A DNA stretch of 64,000 nt. It comes from Massilia sp. R2A-15 (GTDB lineage Bacteria > Pseudomonadota > Gammaproteobacteria > Burkholderiales > Burkholderiaceae_D). Positions 9,640 to 17,532 of this stretch are shown in pieces. The stretch lies in contig NZ_CP131935.1 of the NCBI RefSeq assembly GCF_030704305.1, forward strand, positions 4,340,001 to 4,404,000, read 5' to 3'. Made by a program: the position numbers and the translations under genes. The notes beneath the pieces were generated by a model. That model was not told where the DNA came from, ran no database searches, and saw only the letters and a program-made list of their open reading frames with translations. How positions within the stretch are numbered: position 1 is the first letter of the stretch; each line of letters starts with the position of its first letter.

Positions 9640-10117
9640 GTGAATCTCCGAGGGTGCTGGCGAGGAGCCAGCGGGTTGTCAGACGGCGCCTATGGTGGGG
9701 CCATGGCGCCACCGTTTTCCAGGGTGAGGCTGGCCGGCGTGCCGTGGCGCTGGGATCGTCCAGCAGCGACAGCGTCGGCTATAAAATGCACCAAGATGGT
9801 GCATTTTTAGTTTCAATGTACGAAAACTAATGTTTGCCGAGGTGGGCAAATGTTTGTGCCAGGTTGCGTTAACGGTCGGCTTTAAGCAAAGTCAATCTTA
9901 TCAGCTTATTCATCAAAAACAATCGGTGTTTACCCTTAGTGCCGAAATTCCGGTCCACAAACGGTTAAATACCCACGCTGCATTGCGGCGAGGCAATCGC
10001 GCCTAGGGTTTGTTGCCTTTCGGAACGTCCTTGCAAAGCTCCCCATCCGGCAATTTTCACAGTAGAATGCACGGGCCTGATCAATTGGGCGCCCCGCCCA
10101 ACCCGAACGAAGCGTGT
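9640..10117. other. phaA/minC divergent intergenic region
   Basis: This 478-base stretch has no convincing gene. The first 140 bases are GC-rich. From about 9780 to 9960 it is clearly more AT-rich than the rest and holds the NtrC-like palindrome plus a second inverted repeat, TTTGCC-N6-GGCAAA, at 9833-9850. Before minC, a TAGAAT hexamer at 10063-10068 could be a -10 box, but no good -35 was found. Confidence 0.6.
9783..9807. promoter_or_regulatory. NtrC-box-like palindrome upstream of phaA
   Basis: Arms AAAATGCACCA and TGGTGCATTTT flank AGA, a perfect 11-base inverted repeat. The inner 17 bases, TGCACCAAGATGGTGCA, match the enteric NtrC consensus TGCACYA-N3-TGGTGCA. The site is 148 bases upstream of the phaA ATG. 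NtrC binding is inferred. A run of T after the stem could also give a terminator in the plus direction, but no plus-strand gene lies upstream. Confidence 0.65.
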
Positions 10118-10891
10118 ATGCAAAAAAGCCCGGCCCTGCCCATCGAAATCAAGATCTCCACGGTCGTCGCCATCTCGACGATCCTCCATTCGGCCGATCC
10201 GCTGGCGATTGACGCCGCGCTGAAACAGATGACCGGCGGCGTGTCGGACTTTTTTGAAGATGAATTCGCCGTCATCGACGTCGGCGCGATCGCAGCGGAC
10301 AGCCCGTCGATCGACTGGCGCGCGCTGGTCGAGCTGCTCAAGAAATACCGCCTGAACGCGGTGGCCGTGCGCGGCGCCACGCCCGACATGGCCGACGCGA
10401 TCCGCGCGCGCGGCCTGTCGCTCGACGACGGCAGCAGCGGCGCCAAGCCGCTGGCCGGCGAAGCGCTCGCCGCTCCTGCCAAGCCGGCACCGGCGCCTGC
10501 GCCCGTTGCCGCGCCGGCCCCGCAGCCCGTCCCCGTAGCCGCGCCCGGCGCCATGATCATCGACACCCCGGTGCGCGCCGGCCAGCGCATTTACGCGCGC
10601 GGCTGCGACTTGATCATCACGGCGGCCGTCAACAACGGCGCCGAAGTGATCGCCGACGGCAGCATCCATGTTTACGCACCATTGCACGGGCGCGCGCTGG
10701 CCGGCGCCTCGGGCAACGCCGAGTCGCGCATCTTCGCGCTGTCGATGCAGCCCGAGCTGGTATCGATCGCCGGCGTGTACCGCACCTTCGACGACGGCTT
10801 CCCGCCGGAACTGGCGCGCCAGCCGGCGCAAATCCGCCTGGTCGGGGACCGAATCGATATACTGTCGCTCAGCCCGGCAGCCCGCGCCTGA
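10118..10891 (+). CDS. minC: Septum site-determining protein MinC
   Basis: Inhibitor of FtsZ assembly that, with MinD, blocks division at the poles. From the ATG at 10118 it is 257 residues: an N-terminal FtsZ-inhibiting domain (MQKSPALPIEIKISTVV...), an Ala/Pro-rich linker at about 120-150, and a C-terminal beta-helix domain (VRAGQRIYARGCDLIITAAVNNGAEVIADG). The reading frame stays open 36 codons upstream, but the chosen start matches the family. First gene of minCDE; minD follows after 26 bases. Confidence 0.93.
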   Translation: MQKSPALPIEIKISTVVAISTILHSADPLAIDAALKQMTGGVSDFFEDEFAVIDVGAIAADSPSIDWRALVELLKKYRLNAVAVRGATPDMADAIRARGLSLDDGSSGAKPLAGEALAAPAKPAPAPAPVAAPAPQPVPVAAPGAMIIDTPVRAGQRIYARGCDLIITAAVNNGAEVIADGSIHVYAPLHGRALAGASGNAESRIFALSMQPELVSIAGVYRTFDDGFPPELARQPAQIRLVGDRIDILSLSPAARA

Positions 10892-10917
10892 ACTCACCCA
10901 CTATAAAGGACCTATTT

Positions 10918-11733
10918 GTGGCACGAATTATTGTTGTGACATCCGGCAAGGGCGGCGTCGGCAAGACGACCTCCTCGGCCAGCTTCTCCACCGGCCTGGC
11001 AATGCGCGGCCACAAGACCGCGGTGCTCGACTTCGACGTCGGCCTGCGCAACCTCGACCTGATCATGGGTTGCGAGCGGCGCGTGGTGTATGACCTGATC
11101 AACGTCGTCAACGGCGAAGCGACCCTGAACCAGGCGCTGATCAAGGACAAGCACTGCGACAACCTGTTCATCCTGCCCGCTTCGCAGACGCGCGACAAGG
11201 ACGCGCTGTCGGAAGAAGGCGTCGAGCGCGTACTGCACGACCTGATCAACATGGGCTTCGAGTACATCATCTGCGATTCGCCGGCCGGCATCGAGCACGG
11301 CGCGCTGATGGCGCTGACGTTCGCCGACGAAGCGATCATCGTGACCAACCCGGAAGTGTCGTCGGTGCGCGATTCGGACCGCATCCTTGGCATCATCCAG
11401 GCCAAGTCGCGCCGCGCGCAGACCGGCGCCGAGCCGGTCAAGGAACACCTGCTGATCACGCGCTACTCGCCGAAGCGGGTCGAGAACGACGAAATGCTGT
11501 CCTACCAGGACGTGCAGGAGATCCTGCGCATTCCGCTGATCGGCATCATTCCGGAATCTGAGTCGGTGCTGCACGCTTCGAACCAGGGCAATCCGGCGAT
11601 CCATTTCAAGGGCACCGACGTGGCCGAGGCCTACGAGGACGTGGTGTCGCGCTTCCTCGGCGCCGACCTGCCGCTGCGGTTTACCAGCTACGAAAAGCCA
11701 GGACTCCTGCAGCGCATTTTTGGGACAAAGTGA
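10918..11733 (+). CDS. minD: Septum site-determining ATPase MinD
   Basis: Membrane-cycling ParA-type ATPase that recruits MinC and oscillates under the action of MinE. 271 residues with the deviant Walker A GKGGVGKTT at 10-18, and a C-terminal amphipathic helix (KPGLLQRIFGTK) for membrane binding. The start is GTG (GTGGCACGAATTATT), preceded by a purine-rich AAAGGA. The stop is one base before the minE ATG. Confidence 0.96.
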   Translation: MARIIVVTSGKGGVGKTTSSASFSTGLAMRGHKTAVLDFDVGLRNLDLIMGCERRVVYDLINVVNGEATLNQALIKDKHCDNLFILPASQTRDKDALSEEGVERVLHDLINMGFEYIICDSPAGIEHGALMALTFADEAIIVTNPEVSSVRDSDRILGIIQAKSRRAQTGAEPVKEHLLITRYSPKRVENDEMLSYQDVQEILRIPLIGIIPESESVLHASNQGNPAIHFKGTDVAEAYEDVVSRFLGADLPLRFTSYEKPGLLQRIFGTK

Positions 11734-11734
11734 T

Positions 11735-11986
11735 ATGGCCCTGCTTTCCTTCCTGTTCCCACCCAAGACGAAAACCGCCAGCCAAGCCAAGGAGCGCCTG
11801 CAGATCATCATCGCGCGCGAGCGCACGGTGCGCGGCGGCCCGGACTTCCTGCCGGCCCTGCACCGCGAGCTGATCGAAGTGATCTCGAAGTACACCAAGG
11901 TCAATGCCGACAACATCAAGCTGTCGCTGGACCGCCAGGGCAACCTGGAGGTGCTCGAAGTGAACGTGGTGCTGCCCGACGCGTGA
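11735..11986 (+). CDS. minE: Cell division topological specificity factor MinE
   Basis: 83-residue partner of MinD that stimulates its ATPase and drives pole-to-pole oscillation. The N-terminus MALLSFLFPPKTKTA is the membrane-targeting/MinD-binding region, and the C-terminal half forms the dimeric topological-specificity domain. The ATG at 11735 is one base after the minD stop, so translation is coupled. Several hairpin repeats follow. Confidence 0.95.
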   Translation: MALLSFLFPPKTKTASQAKERLQIIIARERTVRGGPDFLPALHRELIEVISKYTKVNADNIKLSLDRQGNLEVLEVNVVLPDA

Positions 11987-11994
11987 TGGAAAAT

Positions 11995-12033
11995 GGGGAC
12001 TCGGCGTCCCCGTCGATCCGCAGGACCAGACCC
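11995..12033. repeat. Composite gene-end repeat after minE
   Basis: GGGGAC-TCGGC-GTCCCC forms a hairpin at 11995-12011, 8 bases after the minE stop. The right half of a GGGGTC repeat (ATCCGCAGGACCAGACCCC) follows at 12015-12033. The GGGGAC hairpin recurs inverted at 38080 and 39079. Probably a terminator for minCDE. Confidence 0.6.
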
Positions 12034-12062
12034 CGGACTTCGGCCGGCGGCGCGTGATCATC

Positions 12063-12082
12063 GGGGTCTGGTCCCGCGGACC
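12063..12082. repeat. Left part of a GGGGTC repeat split by the IS
   Basis: GGGGTCTGGTCCCGCGGACC ends exactly where the IS begins. The missing TGACCCC is found immediately after the other IS end, at 13344-13350. Removing the IS and one GACC copy restores the intact repeat. Confidence 0.85.
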
Positions 12083-12107
12083 TGAGATGTACCGAGTTTG
12101 GTGGACA
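12083..12107 (+). repeat. IS left inverted repeat (IRL)
   Basis: 25 bases starting TGAGATGTACCGAG. It matches the right end except for one substitution and one extra base. GACC precedes it as the target duplication. Confidence 0.85.
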
Positions 12108-12131
12108 TCCAAATAGGGGACAATACGTTCC

Positions 12132-12443
12132 ATGGATACCAAACTCGTAAAATCATCTGAAAACCAGGTCTTTAGCCCGGAGTTCAAGCTCCAAGCGGTT
12201 GAACGTCTGAAGCAATGCGATAACGCCGCGGCGCTGGCGCGAGAGCTCGGCGTGCGTCGAAATCAGCTTTATAAATGGGCGAAGCGGGTCGACTTGGTCG
12301 GCCCGGACTTGGCGTTTCGACCGCCTGGGCGCCCGCCAGCTGGCGAGGAAGACGAGCTGACTCGGCTTCGCAAGGAGAACCTTCGCCTGGCACTGGAGCT
12401 CGAAATTCTAAAAAAAGCCGAGGCGTACTTCATGCGCCGATAG
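12132..12443 (+). CDS. IS3-family transposase OrfA
   Basis: 103 residues. An N-terminal helix-turn-helix of IS3/IS911 type (FSPEFKLQAVERLKQCDNAAALARELGVRRNQLYKWAKR) recognises the IS ends. A leucine-rich C-terminal helix (LTRLRKENLRLALELEILKKAEAYF) serves as a dimerisation zipper. Near its end a run of seven A (12410-12416) reads CTA AAA AAA G in frame, a classic slippery sequence for -1 frameshifting into orfB. Confidence 0.92.
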   Translation: MDTKLVKSSENQVFSPEFKLQAVERLKQCDNAAALARELGVRRNQLYKWAKRVDLVGPDLAFRPPGRPPAGEEDELTRLRKENLRLALELEILKKAEAYFMRR

Positions 12444-13309
12444 CGCTGAGGTACGCCTTCATTCGCGAGCATGCCGAGATGTATCCGGTCGGGCTGATGT
12501 GCCGCTTACTTGGCGTAAGCCGAAGCGGCTACCATGCCTCGCGCTGTCGCCCTATGAGCCCGCGCGATAGCGCGGACATCGCCTTGATTGCGAGGCTTCA
12601 CGAGATCGACGCGGAACACCGGCGCGCTGCAGGCGTCATCAAGATGTGGCGGGTGCTACGCGCGGAAAAAAATCCATGCGGGCGAAATCGAGTGGCACGT
12701 CTACGACGTTGCGCCGGCATTCAGACGCTTCGAACCCAACGACTGCAAAGCAAACCAGCACCGCAACAAAAAGAACCGCCAGCCCCGAATCTGGTGAACC
12801 GGAAATTCAAGGTCGCCGTTCCAAACCGCGTGTGGGTGGGCGACATGACGCAAATCACCACGCGGACGGGGATAAGCCATCTGTCGATATTCCTGGATTT
12901 GTCCACGCACGCTGTCATTGGCTGGGCGATGGGAACGAGCCAGACCGCCGCCCTGGCCGTGCAGACGATCGAAGCGGCCATGGAGCGATATCGCCCGCCG
13001 CCAAGGCTCGTTTGCCACACGGATCAGGGATCGCCTTACGGCTCGAAGAAGTTTCGCGACTACCTCGAGTCGAAGGGCGCAATTGCGAGCATGAGCCGCA
13101 AAGGGAACTGTCACGATAACGCGGTTGCGGAGAGCTTCTTCTCGAACCTGAAGAACGAGTTGACGCATCACTTCGTGTATGAAGATCACGCTGCCGCGGT
13201 TGCCGCCGTCAAAGATCATATTGAGGTGTACTACAATACAATCCGACTTCATCAATCGCTCGGCTACAAAACGCCGGCGCAGGTCCAGGCGCAGCACATG
13301 TGTTGCTAA
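12416..13309 (+). CDS. IS3-family transposase OrfB (DDE integrase domain), -1 frame of OrfAB
   Basis: This is the -1-frame part of the fusion transposase, given from the slip site; the first internal ATG is at 12479. It holds an HTH_21-like region (MYPVGLMCRLLGVSRSGYHA) and an rve integrase core with the catalytic Asp in WVGDMTQI, Asp in CHTDQGSPYGS and Glu in NAVAESFFSNLKNE. It ends with IRLHQSLGYKTPAQ, typical of IS3 OrfB. All catalytic residues are present and the frame is intact, so the transposase looks functional. Confidence 0.92.
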   Translation, partial: SRGVLHAPIALRYAFIREHAEMYPVGLMCRLLGVSRSGYHASRCRPMSPRDSADIALIARLHEIDAEHRRAAGVIKMWRVLRAEKNPCGRNRVARLRRCAGIQTLRTQRLQSKPAPQQKEPPAPNLVNRKFKVAVPNRVWVGDMTQITTRTGISHLSIFLDLSTHAVIGWAMGTSQTAALAVQTIEAAMERYRPPPRLVCHTDQGSPYGSKKFRDYLESKGAIASMSRKGNCHDNAVAESFFSNLKNELTHHFVYEDHAAAVAAVKDHIEVYYNTIRLHQSLGYKTPAQVQAQHMCC

Positions 13310-13315
13310 TTAACC

Positions 13316-13339
13316 TGTCCACCAAACCGGTGCATCTCA
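13316..13339 (-). repeat. IS right inverted repeat (IRR)
   Basis: 24 bases; the reverse complement begins TGAGATGCACCGG. It is followed by GACC (13340-13343), the second target-duplication copy, and then the rest of the interrupted hairpin repeat. Confidence 0.85.
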
Positions 13340-13354
13340 GACCTGACCCCATTT

Positions 13355-13861
13355 TCAGTTTACGGGTCGCGCCGGCTTGAGCTTGTCGGCCACCTTCGCG
13401 CACGCTTCCACGTGCTGATAGCCGAGCTGGCGGAACACCGTGAACCCGATCGCCGCCGACACCGCCGACCCGGCAATCGGCACCAGCTTGGCGGCCGTCT
13501 TGGTTGCCACCTTCACGCCGACTTTCTTGAACAGCTTGAGCAGCAGCTCGCGCGTGACCAGGCGACCCACCATCATCCCGCCCATCCCCACTGCCGCCTC
13601 GTAGGCGATCATCCGGAACTTCGGCTGCAGCCGGCTGACCTGCTCGGGCGTCAGGCCAAATGCCTCGTTGACTTCTTCGACCAGTTTCGCGAACAGCGAC
13701 AGGTCCGACACCACGTCGAGTCCCGGCAGCGGCACGGCCGAGAAGCCGGCGGCGACGGTGGCGCGCCGGCGCACCATGCGGCGGCAGCGCTCGCGCACGC
13801 TGGCGATGTCCTTGTCGGTGCCCGGAATCAGGGTCCAGTCGGTGGAAAGCGTTTCTGCCAT
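13355..13861 (-). CDS. DUF697-like protein with glycine-rich hydrophobic helices
   Basis: 168 residues. The stretch RRRATVAAGFSAVPLPGLDVVSDLSLFAKLVEEVNEAFGLT resembles DUF697-type domains (helical, often tied to GTPases or membranes). A long Gly/Ala-rich segment (AAKLVPIAGSAVSAAIGFTVFRQLG) could insert in a membrane. Function is unknown. The stop is a few bases from the hairpin repeat hit by the IS, so the insertion may affect its terminator but not its coding sequence. Confidence 0.65.
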   Translation of the reverse strand: MAETLSTDWTLIPGTDKDIASVRERCRRMVRRRATVAAGFSAVPLPGLDVVSDLSLFAKLVEEVNEAFGLTPEQVSRLQPKFRMIAYEAAVGMGGMMVGRLVTRELLLKLFKKVGVKVATKTAAKLVPIAGSAVSAAIGFTVFRQLGYQHVEACAKVADKLKPARPVN

Positions 13862-14015
13862 GGCAAACGGCCCCCTCTCTTGTGAAATTTCCTACTGACT
13901 AAAATGATGATTGAAAACCTAGTTTTTCCAGTGTACCTTGTAATTGTCCGGTCAGATTGCACTGCTGAACGGGATACGGAACACGGCAAAAATTGTCATT
14001 TTTGTAGCAATTTTT

Positions 14016-14038
14016 TGTAAATGTCTGTTATATTTACA
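14016..14038. promoter_or_regulatory. Inverted repeat in the response-regulator leader
   Basis: TGTAAAT-N9-ATTTACA in an AT-rich 240-base region between the DUF697-like gene and the response regulator. A TTGTCA hexamer at 13993-13998 could be a -35 box. Operator function is only a suggestion from symmetry and position. Confidence 0.35.
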
Positions 14039-14058
14039 GTAACTTTTCATCTGTAATC

Positions 14059-14074
14059 GTAGGATAGATCCTAC
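14059..14074. promoter_or_regulatory. Inverted repeat GTAGGAT-AG-ATCCTAC
   Basis: A perfect 7-base inverted repeat 27 bases upstream of the response-regulator ATG. It could be an autoregulatory site or a leader hairpin. The basis is symmetry only. Confidence 0.4.
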
Positions 14075-14101
14075 AAACAACAACCGTTTCCCAGAGCCAT
14101 C

Positions 14102-14791
14102 ATGCGAATAGCCGTCCTTGATAATGACCGCAGCCAGGCCGACCTGATTTGCCAGGTGCTGACCGGCGCGGGCCACACGTGCCAGTCCTTCGACAACGGC
14201 AAGGAGATGCTCGGCGCGCTGAAGAAGGACAGCGCCGACATGCTGATCCTCGACTGGCACGTCAACGACCTGACCGGGGCCGACGTGCTCAAGCGCGCCA
14301 AGGAAAAGCTGGCGGCGCACGCGCCGACGATGTTCTTGACCAACAACTCGGGCGAGGACGACATCGTGGCCGGCGTGGGCGCGGGCGCCGACGACTACAT
14401 GATCAAGCCCTTGCGGCGCGGCGAACTGCTGGCGCGGGTGCAGGCGCTGCTGCGCCGGGCCTATCCGTCGCAGAACGGCGCCGAGCAGCTGCAATTCGGG
14501 CAATACGTGTTCGAGACGCGGCCCGGACGCCTGCTCAAGGATGGCTCGGTGATCGACGTCACCCACAAGGAGTTCTACCTGGCGCTGCTGTTCTTCCGCA
14601 ACATCGGCCGGCCGCTGTCGCGCGCCTATATTCACGAAGCGGTGTGGATCCGCGAGACCGCGGTGCCGTCGCGCACCATGGACACCCATGTGTCGCGGGT
14701 GCGGAACAAGCTGCAGCTGCGGCCGGAGAACGGCTTCCGGCTGGTGCCGGTCTACAGCTACGGCTACCGCCTCGAAAAGATGGGCGCTTGA
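14102..14791 (+). CDS. OmpR/PhoB-family response regulator (orphan)
   Basis: 229 residues. The receiver domain has the acidic pocket (LDNDR), phosphoacceptor Asp51 in LILDWH, the conserved Thr in MFLTNN and Lys102 in MIKPL. A winged-helix Trans_reg_C domain follows (about 130-225: THKEFYLALLFFRNIGRPLSRAYI, then TMDTHVSRVRNKL, with a final YGYRLE). No histidine kinase gene is next to it, so the partner is unknown. The leader is AT-rich and carries two inverted repeats. A REP-like element follows 5 bases after the stop. Confidence 0.88.
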   Translation: MRIAVLDNDRSQADLICQVLTGAGHTCQSFDNGKEMLGALKKDSADMLILDWHVNDLTGADVLKRAKEKLAAHAPTMFLTNNSGEDDIVAGVGAGADDYMIKPLRRGELLARVQALLRRAYPSQNGAEQLQFGQYVFETRPGRLLKDGSVIDVTHKEFYLALLFFRNIGRPLSRAYIHEAVWIRETAVPSRTMDTHVSRVRNKLQLRPENGFRLVPVYSYGYRLEKMGA

Positions 14792-14796
14792 CGCTT

Positions 14797-14907
14797 GTCG
14801 TTCTTGCGGAGGGGGGGCGCCGAGCCCAGGAACCCATGCTGACGTTGCACGGCGTTGCCGATCGACTAATCACGTTCTGTATGGGTTCCTGCCTGCGCAG
14901 GAACGAC
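14797..14907. repeat. REP/BIME-like element 1
   Basis: Begins GTCGTTCTTGCGG and ends GCAGGAACGAC, with CCCATGCTGA and TATGGGTTCCTGCC inside. Two hairpin units face each other. The left unit carries the variant stretch GGGGGGCGCCGAGCCCAGGA, also seen in element 3. It lies directly after the response-regulator stop. Confidence 0.8.
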
Positions 14908-14922
14908 GGCACTTCCTCGCGC

Positions 14923-14928
14923 TATAAT
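14923..14928 (+). promoter_or_regulatory. -10 box of hemA
   Basis: A perfect TATAAT 28 bases upstream of the hemA ATG. No TTGACA-like -35 is found at 16-18 bases; that stretch is the edge of the repeat, so the repeat may have replaced or supplied upstream promoter sequence. Confidence 0.5.
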
Positions 14929-14956
14929 GTGGGCTTACGTTCCCATCCGCCCCCAC

Positions 14957-16231
14957 ATGCAACTGCTTGCCGTCGGCCTCAACCACACCACTGCACCGGT
15001 CTCGCTGCGCGAGCAACTGGCGCTGGCGCCTGACCAGCTCGGCCAGGCGGTGCGCGCGGCGCGCGGCTGGTTTGCCCGCATCGACCAGCAGGGCGGCGAC
15101 GAAGCGGCCATCCTCTCTACCTGCAACCGCACCGAGATGTACGCGGCCAGCCGCGCCCCCAATCCGCTCGACGCCAGCGCCCACTTCCTGGCCGATTATC
15201 ACAAGCTCAACGTCGCCGAACTGCGCCCGCACCTGTACATGCTGCCGCAGGACGCCGCCGTGCGCCACGCCTTCCGCGTCGCCTCCGGGCTCGATTCGAT
15301 GGTGCTGGGCGAGCCGCAGATCCTCGGCCAGATGAAGGACGCGGTGCGCCTTGCCGACGAAGCCGGCGGCCTTGGCACCTATCTGCACCAGATGTTCCAG
15401 CGCAGCTTCTCGGTCGCCAAGGAAGTGCGCACCACCACCGCGATCGGCGCCCACAGCGTATCGATGGCCGCCGCCGCGGTGCGCCTGTCGCAGCGCATCT
15501 TCGACAAGGTCGCCGACCAGAACGTGCTGTTCATCGGCGCCGGCGAAATGATCGAACTGTGCGCCACCCACTTCGCCGCGCAGAAGCCGAAATCGATCAC
15601 CATCGCCAACCGCACCATGGAACGCGGCGAGACGCTGGCGCGCCGCTTCGACGGCCGCGCGATCACCCTGTCCGCGCTGCCCGAGCAGCTGGCGCAGTTC
15701 GACATCGTCATCTCGTGCACCGCATCGACCCTGCCGCTGATCGGCCTGGGCCTGGTCGAGCGCGCGATCAAGACGCGCCGCCACAAGCCGATGTTCATGG
15801 TCGACCTGGCCGTGCCGCGCGATATCGAGACCGAAGTCGGGCGCCTCGACGACGTGTTCCTGTACACCGTGGACGACCTGGGCACGGTAGTGCAGACCGG
15901 GATGGAAAACCGCCAGGCCGCCGTCGCGCAGGCCGAGGCGATCATCGAGACGCGCGTGCAGTCGTTCATGCACTGGGTCGGCGACCGCGCCGTGGTGCCG
16001 GTCATCCAGGACCTGCACGAGTCGAGCGAAGCGATGCGCCTATTCGAACTCGAACGCGCGCGCAAGATGCTGGCGCGCGGCGACGACATCGACGAAGTGC
16101 TCGATGCGCTGTCGCGCGGCCTGACCGCCAAGTTCCTGCACGGCCCGCAGCAGGCGCTGCACCGCGCCCAGGGCGACGAGCGCGCCCGCCTCGCCTCGCT
16201 GCTTCCCCAGCTGTTCCGCGGCCGCCGTTAG
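14957..16231 (+). CDS. hemA: Glutamyl-tRNA reductase
   Basis: Reduces glutamyl-tRNA(Glu) to glutamate-1-semialdehyde, the first committed step of C5 haem synthesis. 424 residues from [15 protein letters not shown]; an upstream in-frame start was rejected because the family begins at this Met. The nucleophile is Cys56 (STCNRTE). The substrate loop reads [15 protein letters not shown]. The NADPH domain has [12 protein letters not shown]-terminal dimerisation helix is present. First gene of hemA-prfA-dsbB-prmC. Confidence 0.96.
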   Translation: MQLLAVGLNHTTAPVSLREQLALAPDQLGQAVRAARGWFARIDQQGGDEAAILSTCNRTEMYAASRAPNPLDASAHFLADYHKLNVAELRPHLYMLPQDAAVRHAFRVASGLDSMVLGEPQILGQMKDAVRLADEAGGLGTYLHQMFQRSFSVAKEVRTTTAIGAHSVSMAAAAVRLSQRIFDKVADQNVLFIGAGEMIELCATHFAAQKPKSITIANRTMERGETLARRFDGRAITLSALPEQLAQFDIVISCTASTLPLIGLGLVERAIKTRRHKPMFMVDLAVPRDIETEVGRLDDVFLYTVDDLGTVVQTGMENRQAAVAQAEAIIETRVQSFMHWVGDRAVVPVIQDLHESSEAMRLFELERARKMLARGDDIDEVLDALSRGLTAKFLHGPQQALHRAQGDERARLASLLPQLFRGRR

Positions 16232-16299
16232 CGCCGCCACGCTTCGCCGCACCCGGGCGCCCTCGCGCGTCCACTCCCTTCACCTGATCAGAGCACCCT

Positions 16300-17376
16300 A
16301 TGAAACCATCCATGCTGGCCAAGCTGGACCAACTGGCCAACCGCCTTGCCGAACTTGACGAACTGCTGGCGCACGAAGGCGCAACGTCCAACATGGACAG
16401 CTACCGCAAGATGAGCCGCGAGCACGCCGAGATCGGCCCGCTGGTGGCGCTGTACGGCCAGTTCGGCCAGGCCAACGCCGACATGGCCGAGGCGCAGCAG
16501 ATGCTGTCCGACCCGGACATGAAGGAGTTCGCGCAGGAGGAGATCGAGTCCGCCAAAACGCGTCTTGCCGACCTCGAACTCGAATTGCAGAAGATGCTGC
16601 TGCCGAAGGACGCCAACGACGAGCGCAACATCTTCCTCGAGATCCGCGCCGGCACCGGCGGCGACGAGTCGGCCCTGTTCGCCGGCGACCTGCTGCGCAT
16701 GTACACCCGCTTCGCCGAGCGCAATCGCTGGCAGGTCGAGATGGTGTCGGAGTCGCCGTCCGACCTGGGCGGTTACCGCGAAGTGATCGTGCGCCTGGTC
16801 GGCAACGGCGTCTACTCCAAGCTCAAGTTCGAGTCGGGCGGCCACCGCGTGCAGCGCGTGCCGGCCACCGAGACCCAGGGCCGCATCCACACCTCGGCCT
16901 GCACGGTGGCGGTGATGCCGGAGGCCGATGAAGTCGAAGACGTCAATATCAACCCGGCCGACCTGCGCATCGACACCTTCCGCGCGTCCGGCGCCGGCGG
17001 GCAGCACATCAACAAGACCGATTCGGCGGTGCGCCTGACCCACCTGCCGACCGGGATCGTGGTCGAGTGCCAGGACGACCGTTCGCAGCACAAGAACAAG
17101 GCGCAGGCGCTCAAGGTGCTGGCCGCGCGCATCAAGGACGTGCAACTGCGCGAGCAGCAGTCGAAGGAAGCGGCCACGCGCAAGAGCCTGATCGGTTCGG
17201 GCGACCGCAGCGAGCGTATCCGCACCTACAACTTCCCGCAGGGGCGCATGACCGACCACCGCATCAACCTGACCTTGTACAAGCTCGATTTCATCATGGA
17301 CGGCGACCTGACGGAGCTGACCAACGCGCTGGCCGCGGAACACCAGGCCGAACTGCTCGCCGCCCTCGGCGACTAA
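16300..17376 (+). CDS. prfA: Peptide chain release factor 1
   Basis: Terminates translation at UAA and UAG. 358 residues with the stop-codon recognition tripeptide PAT at about 188-190 (RVQRVPATE) and the GGQ peptidyl-hydrolysis motif at 233-235 ([16 protein letters not shown]). PrmC, which methylates the GGQ glutamine, is encoded two genes downstream. A REP-like element lies 8 bases after the stop. Confidence 0.97.
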   Translation: MKPSMLAKLDQLANRLAELDELLAHEGATSNMDSYRKMSREHAEIGPLVALYGQFGQANADMAEAQQMLSDPDMKEFAQEEIESAKTRLADLELELQKMLLPKDANDERNIFLEIRAGTGGDESALFAGDLLRMYTRFAERNRWQVEMVSESPSDLGGYREVIVRLVGNGVYSKLKFESGGHRVQRVPATETQGRIHTSACTVAVMPEADEVEDVNINPADLRIDTFRASGAGGQHINKTDSAVRLTHLPTGIVVECQDDRSQHKNKAQALKVLAARIKDVQLREQQSKEAATRKSLIGSGDRSERIRTYNFPQGRMTDHRINLTLYKLDFIMDGDLTELTNALAAEHQAELLAALGD

Positions 17377-17384
17377 TAAAGGTT

Positions 17385-17479
17385 GTCGTTCCCGCGAAGG
17401 CGGGAACCCATACTGAGCCTGAACTTAGTTTGCCATTCCTTGCACATTCAGCATGGGTTCCTGCCTGCGCAGGAACGAC
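17385..17479. repeat. REP/BIME-like element 2
   Basis: GTCGTTCCCGCGAAGGCGGG at the left end and GCCTGCGCAGGAACGAC at the right end, each a small hairpin after a GTCG tetranucleotide, in opposite orientation. It fills the prfA-dsbB gap. Confidence 0.85.
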
Positions 17480-17532
17480 GCGCCGAGAGTGTGCGAAAAT
17501 CGCTGCTGCTCTCAATCGCCCAACAAAAGATC

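Larger units (their letters stand above)
12083..13339 (+). mobile_element. Complete IS3-family insertion sequence (1257 bp)
   Basis: Terminal inverted repeats TGAGATGTACCGAGTTTGG at 12083 (full repeat to 12107) and the complement of TGAGATGCACCGGTTTGG at 13316-13339 differ by a substitution and a one-base indel. The ends are 5'-TG...CA-3'. A 4-base target duplication, GACC, lies at 12079-12082 and 13340-13343. Two overlapping frames, orfA and orfB, are linked by a likely -1 frameshift. The DDE residues are intact, so the element may be active. The exact IS name is not assigned. Confidence 0.92.

Noticed and set aside
9783..9809. Palindrome plus T run as a terminator
   Set aside because: No plus-strand gene precedes it; a match to the NtrC consensus explains the symmetry better.
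7627..9810. 727-codon plus-strand frame opposite phbB and phaA
   Set aside because: Shadow of two well-supported genes; no domain recognisable and low-complexity His/Arg/Asp-rich translation.
9846..9861. TGGCACAAACATTTGC on the minus strand as a sigma54 promoter for phaA
   Set aside because: GG and GC are separated by 11 rather than 10 bases, and the NtrC-like site would lie downstream of it. Spacing is strict for sigma54, so I do not call it.
12083..13339. IS as carrier of cargo genes
   Set aside because: Only orfA and orfB lie between the inverted repeats.
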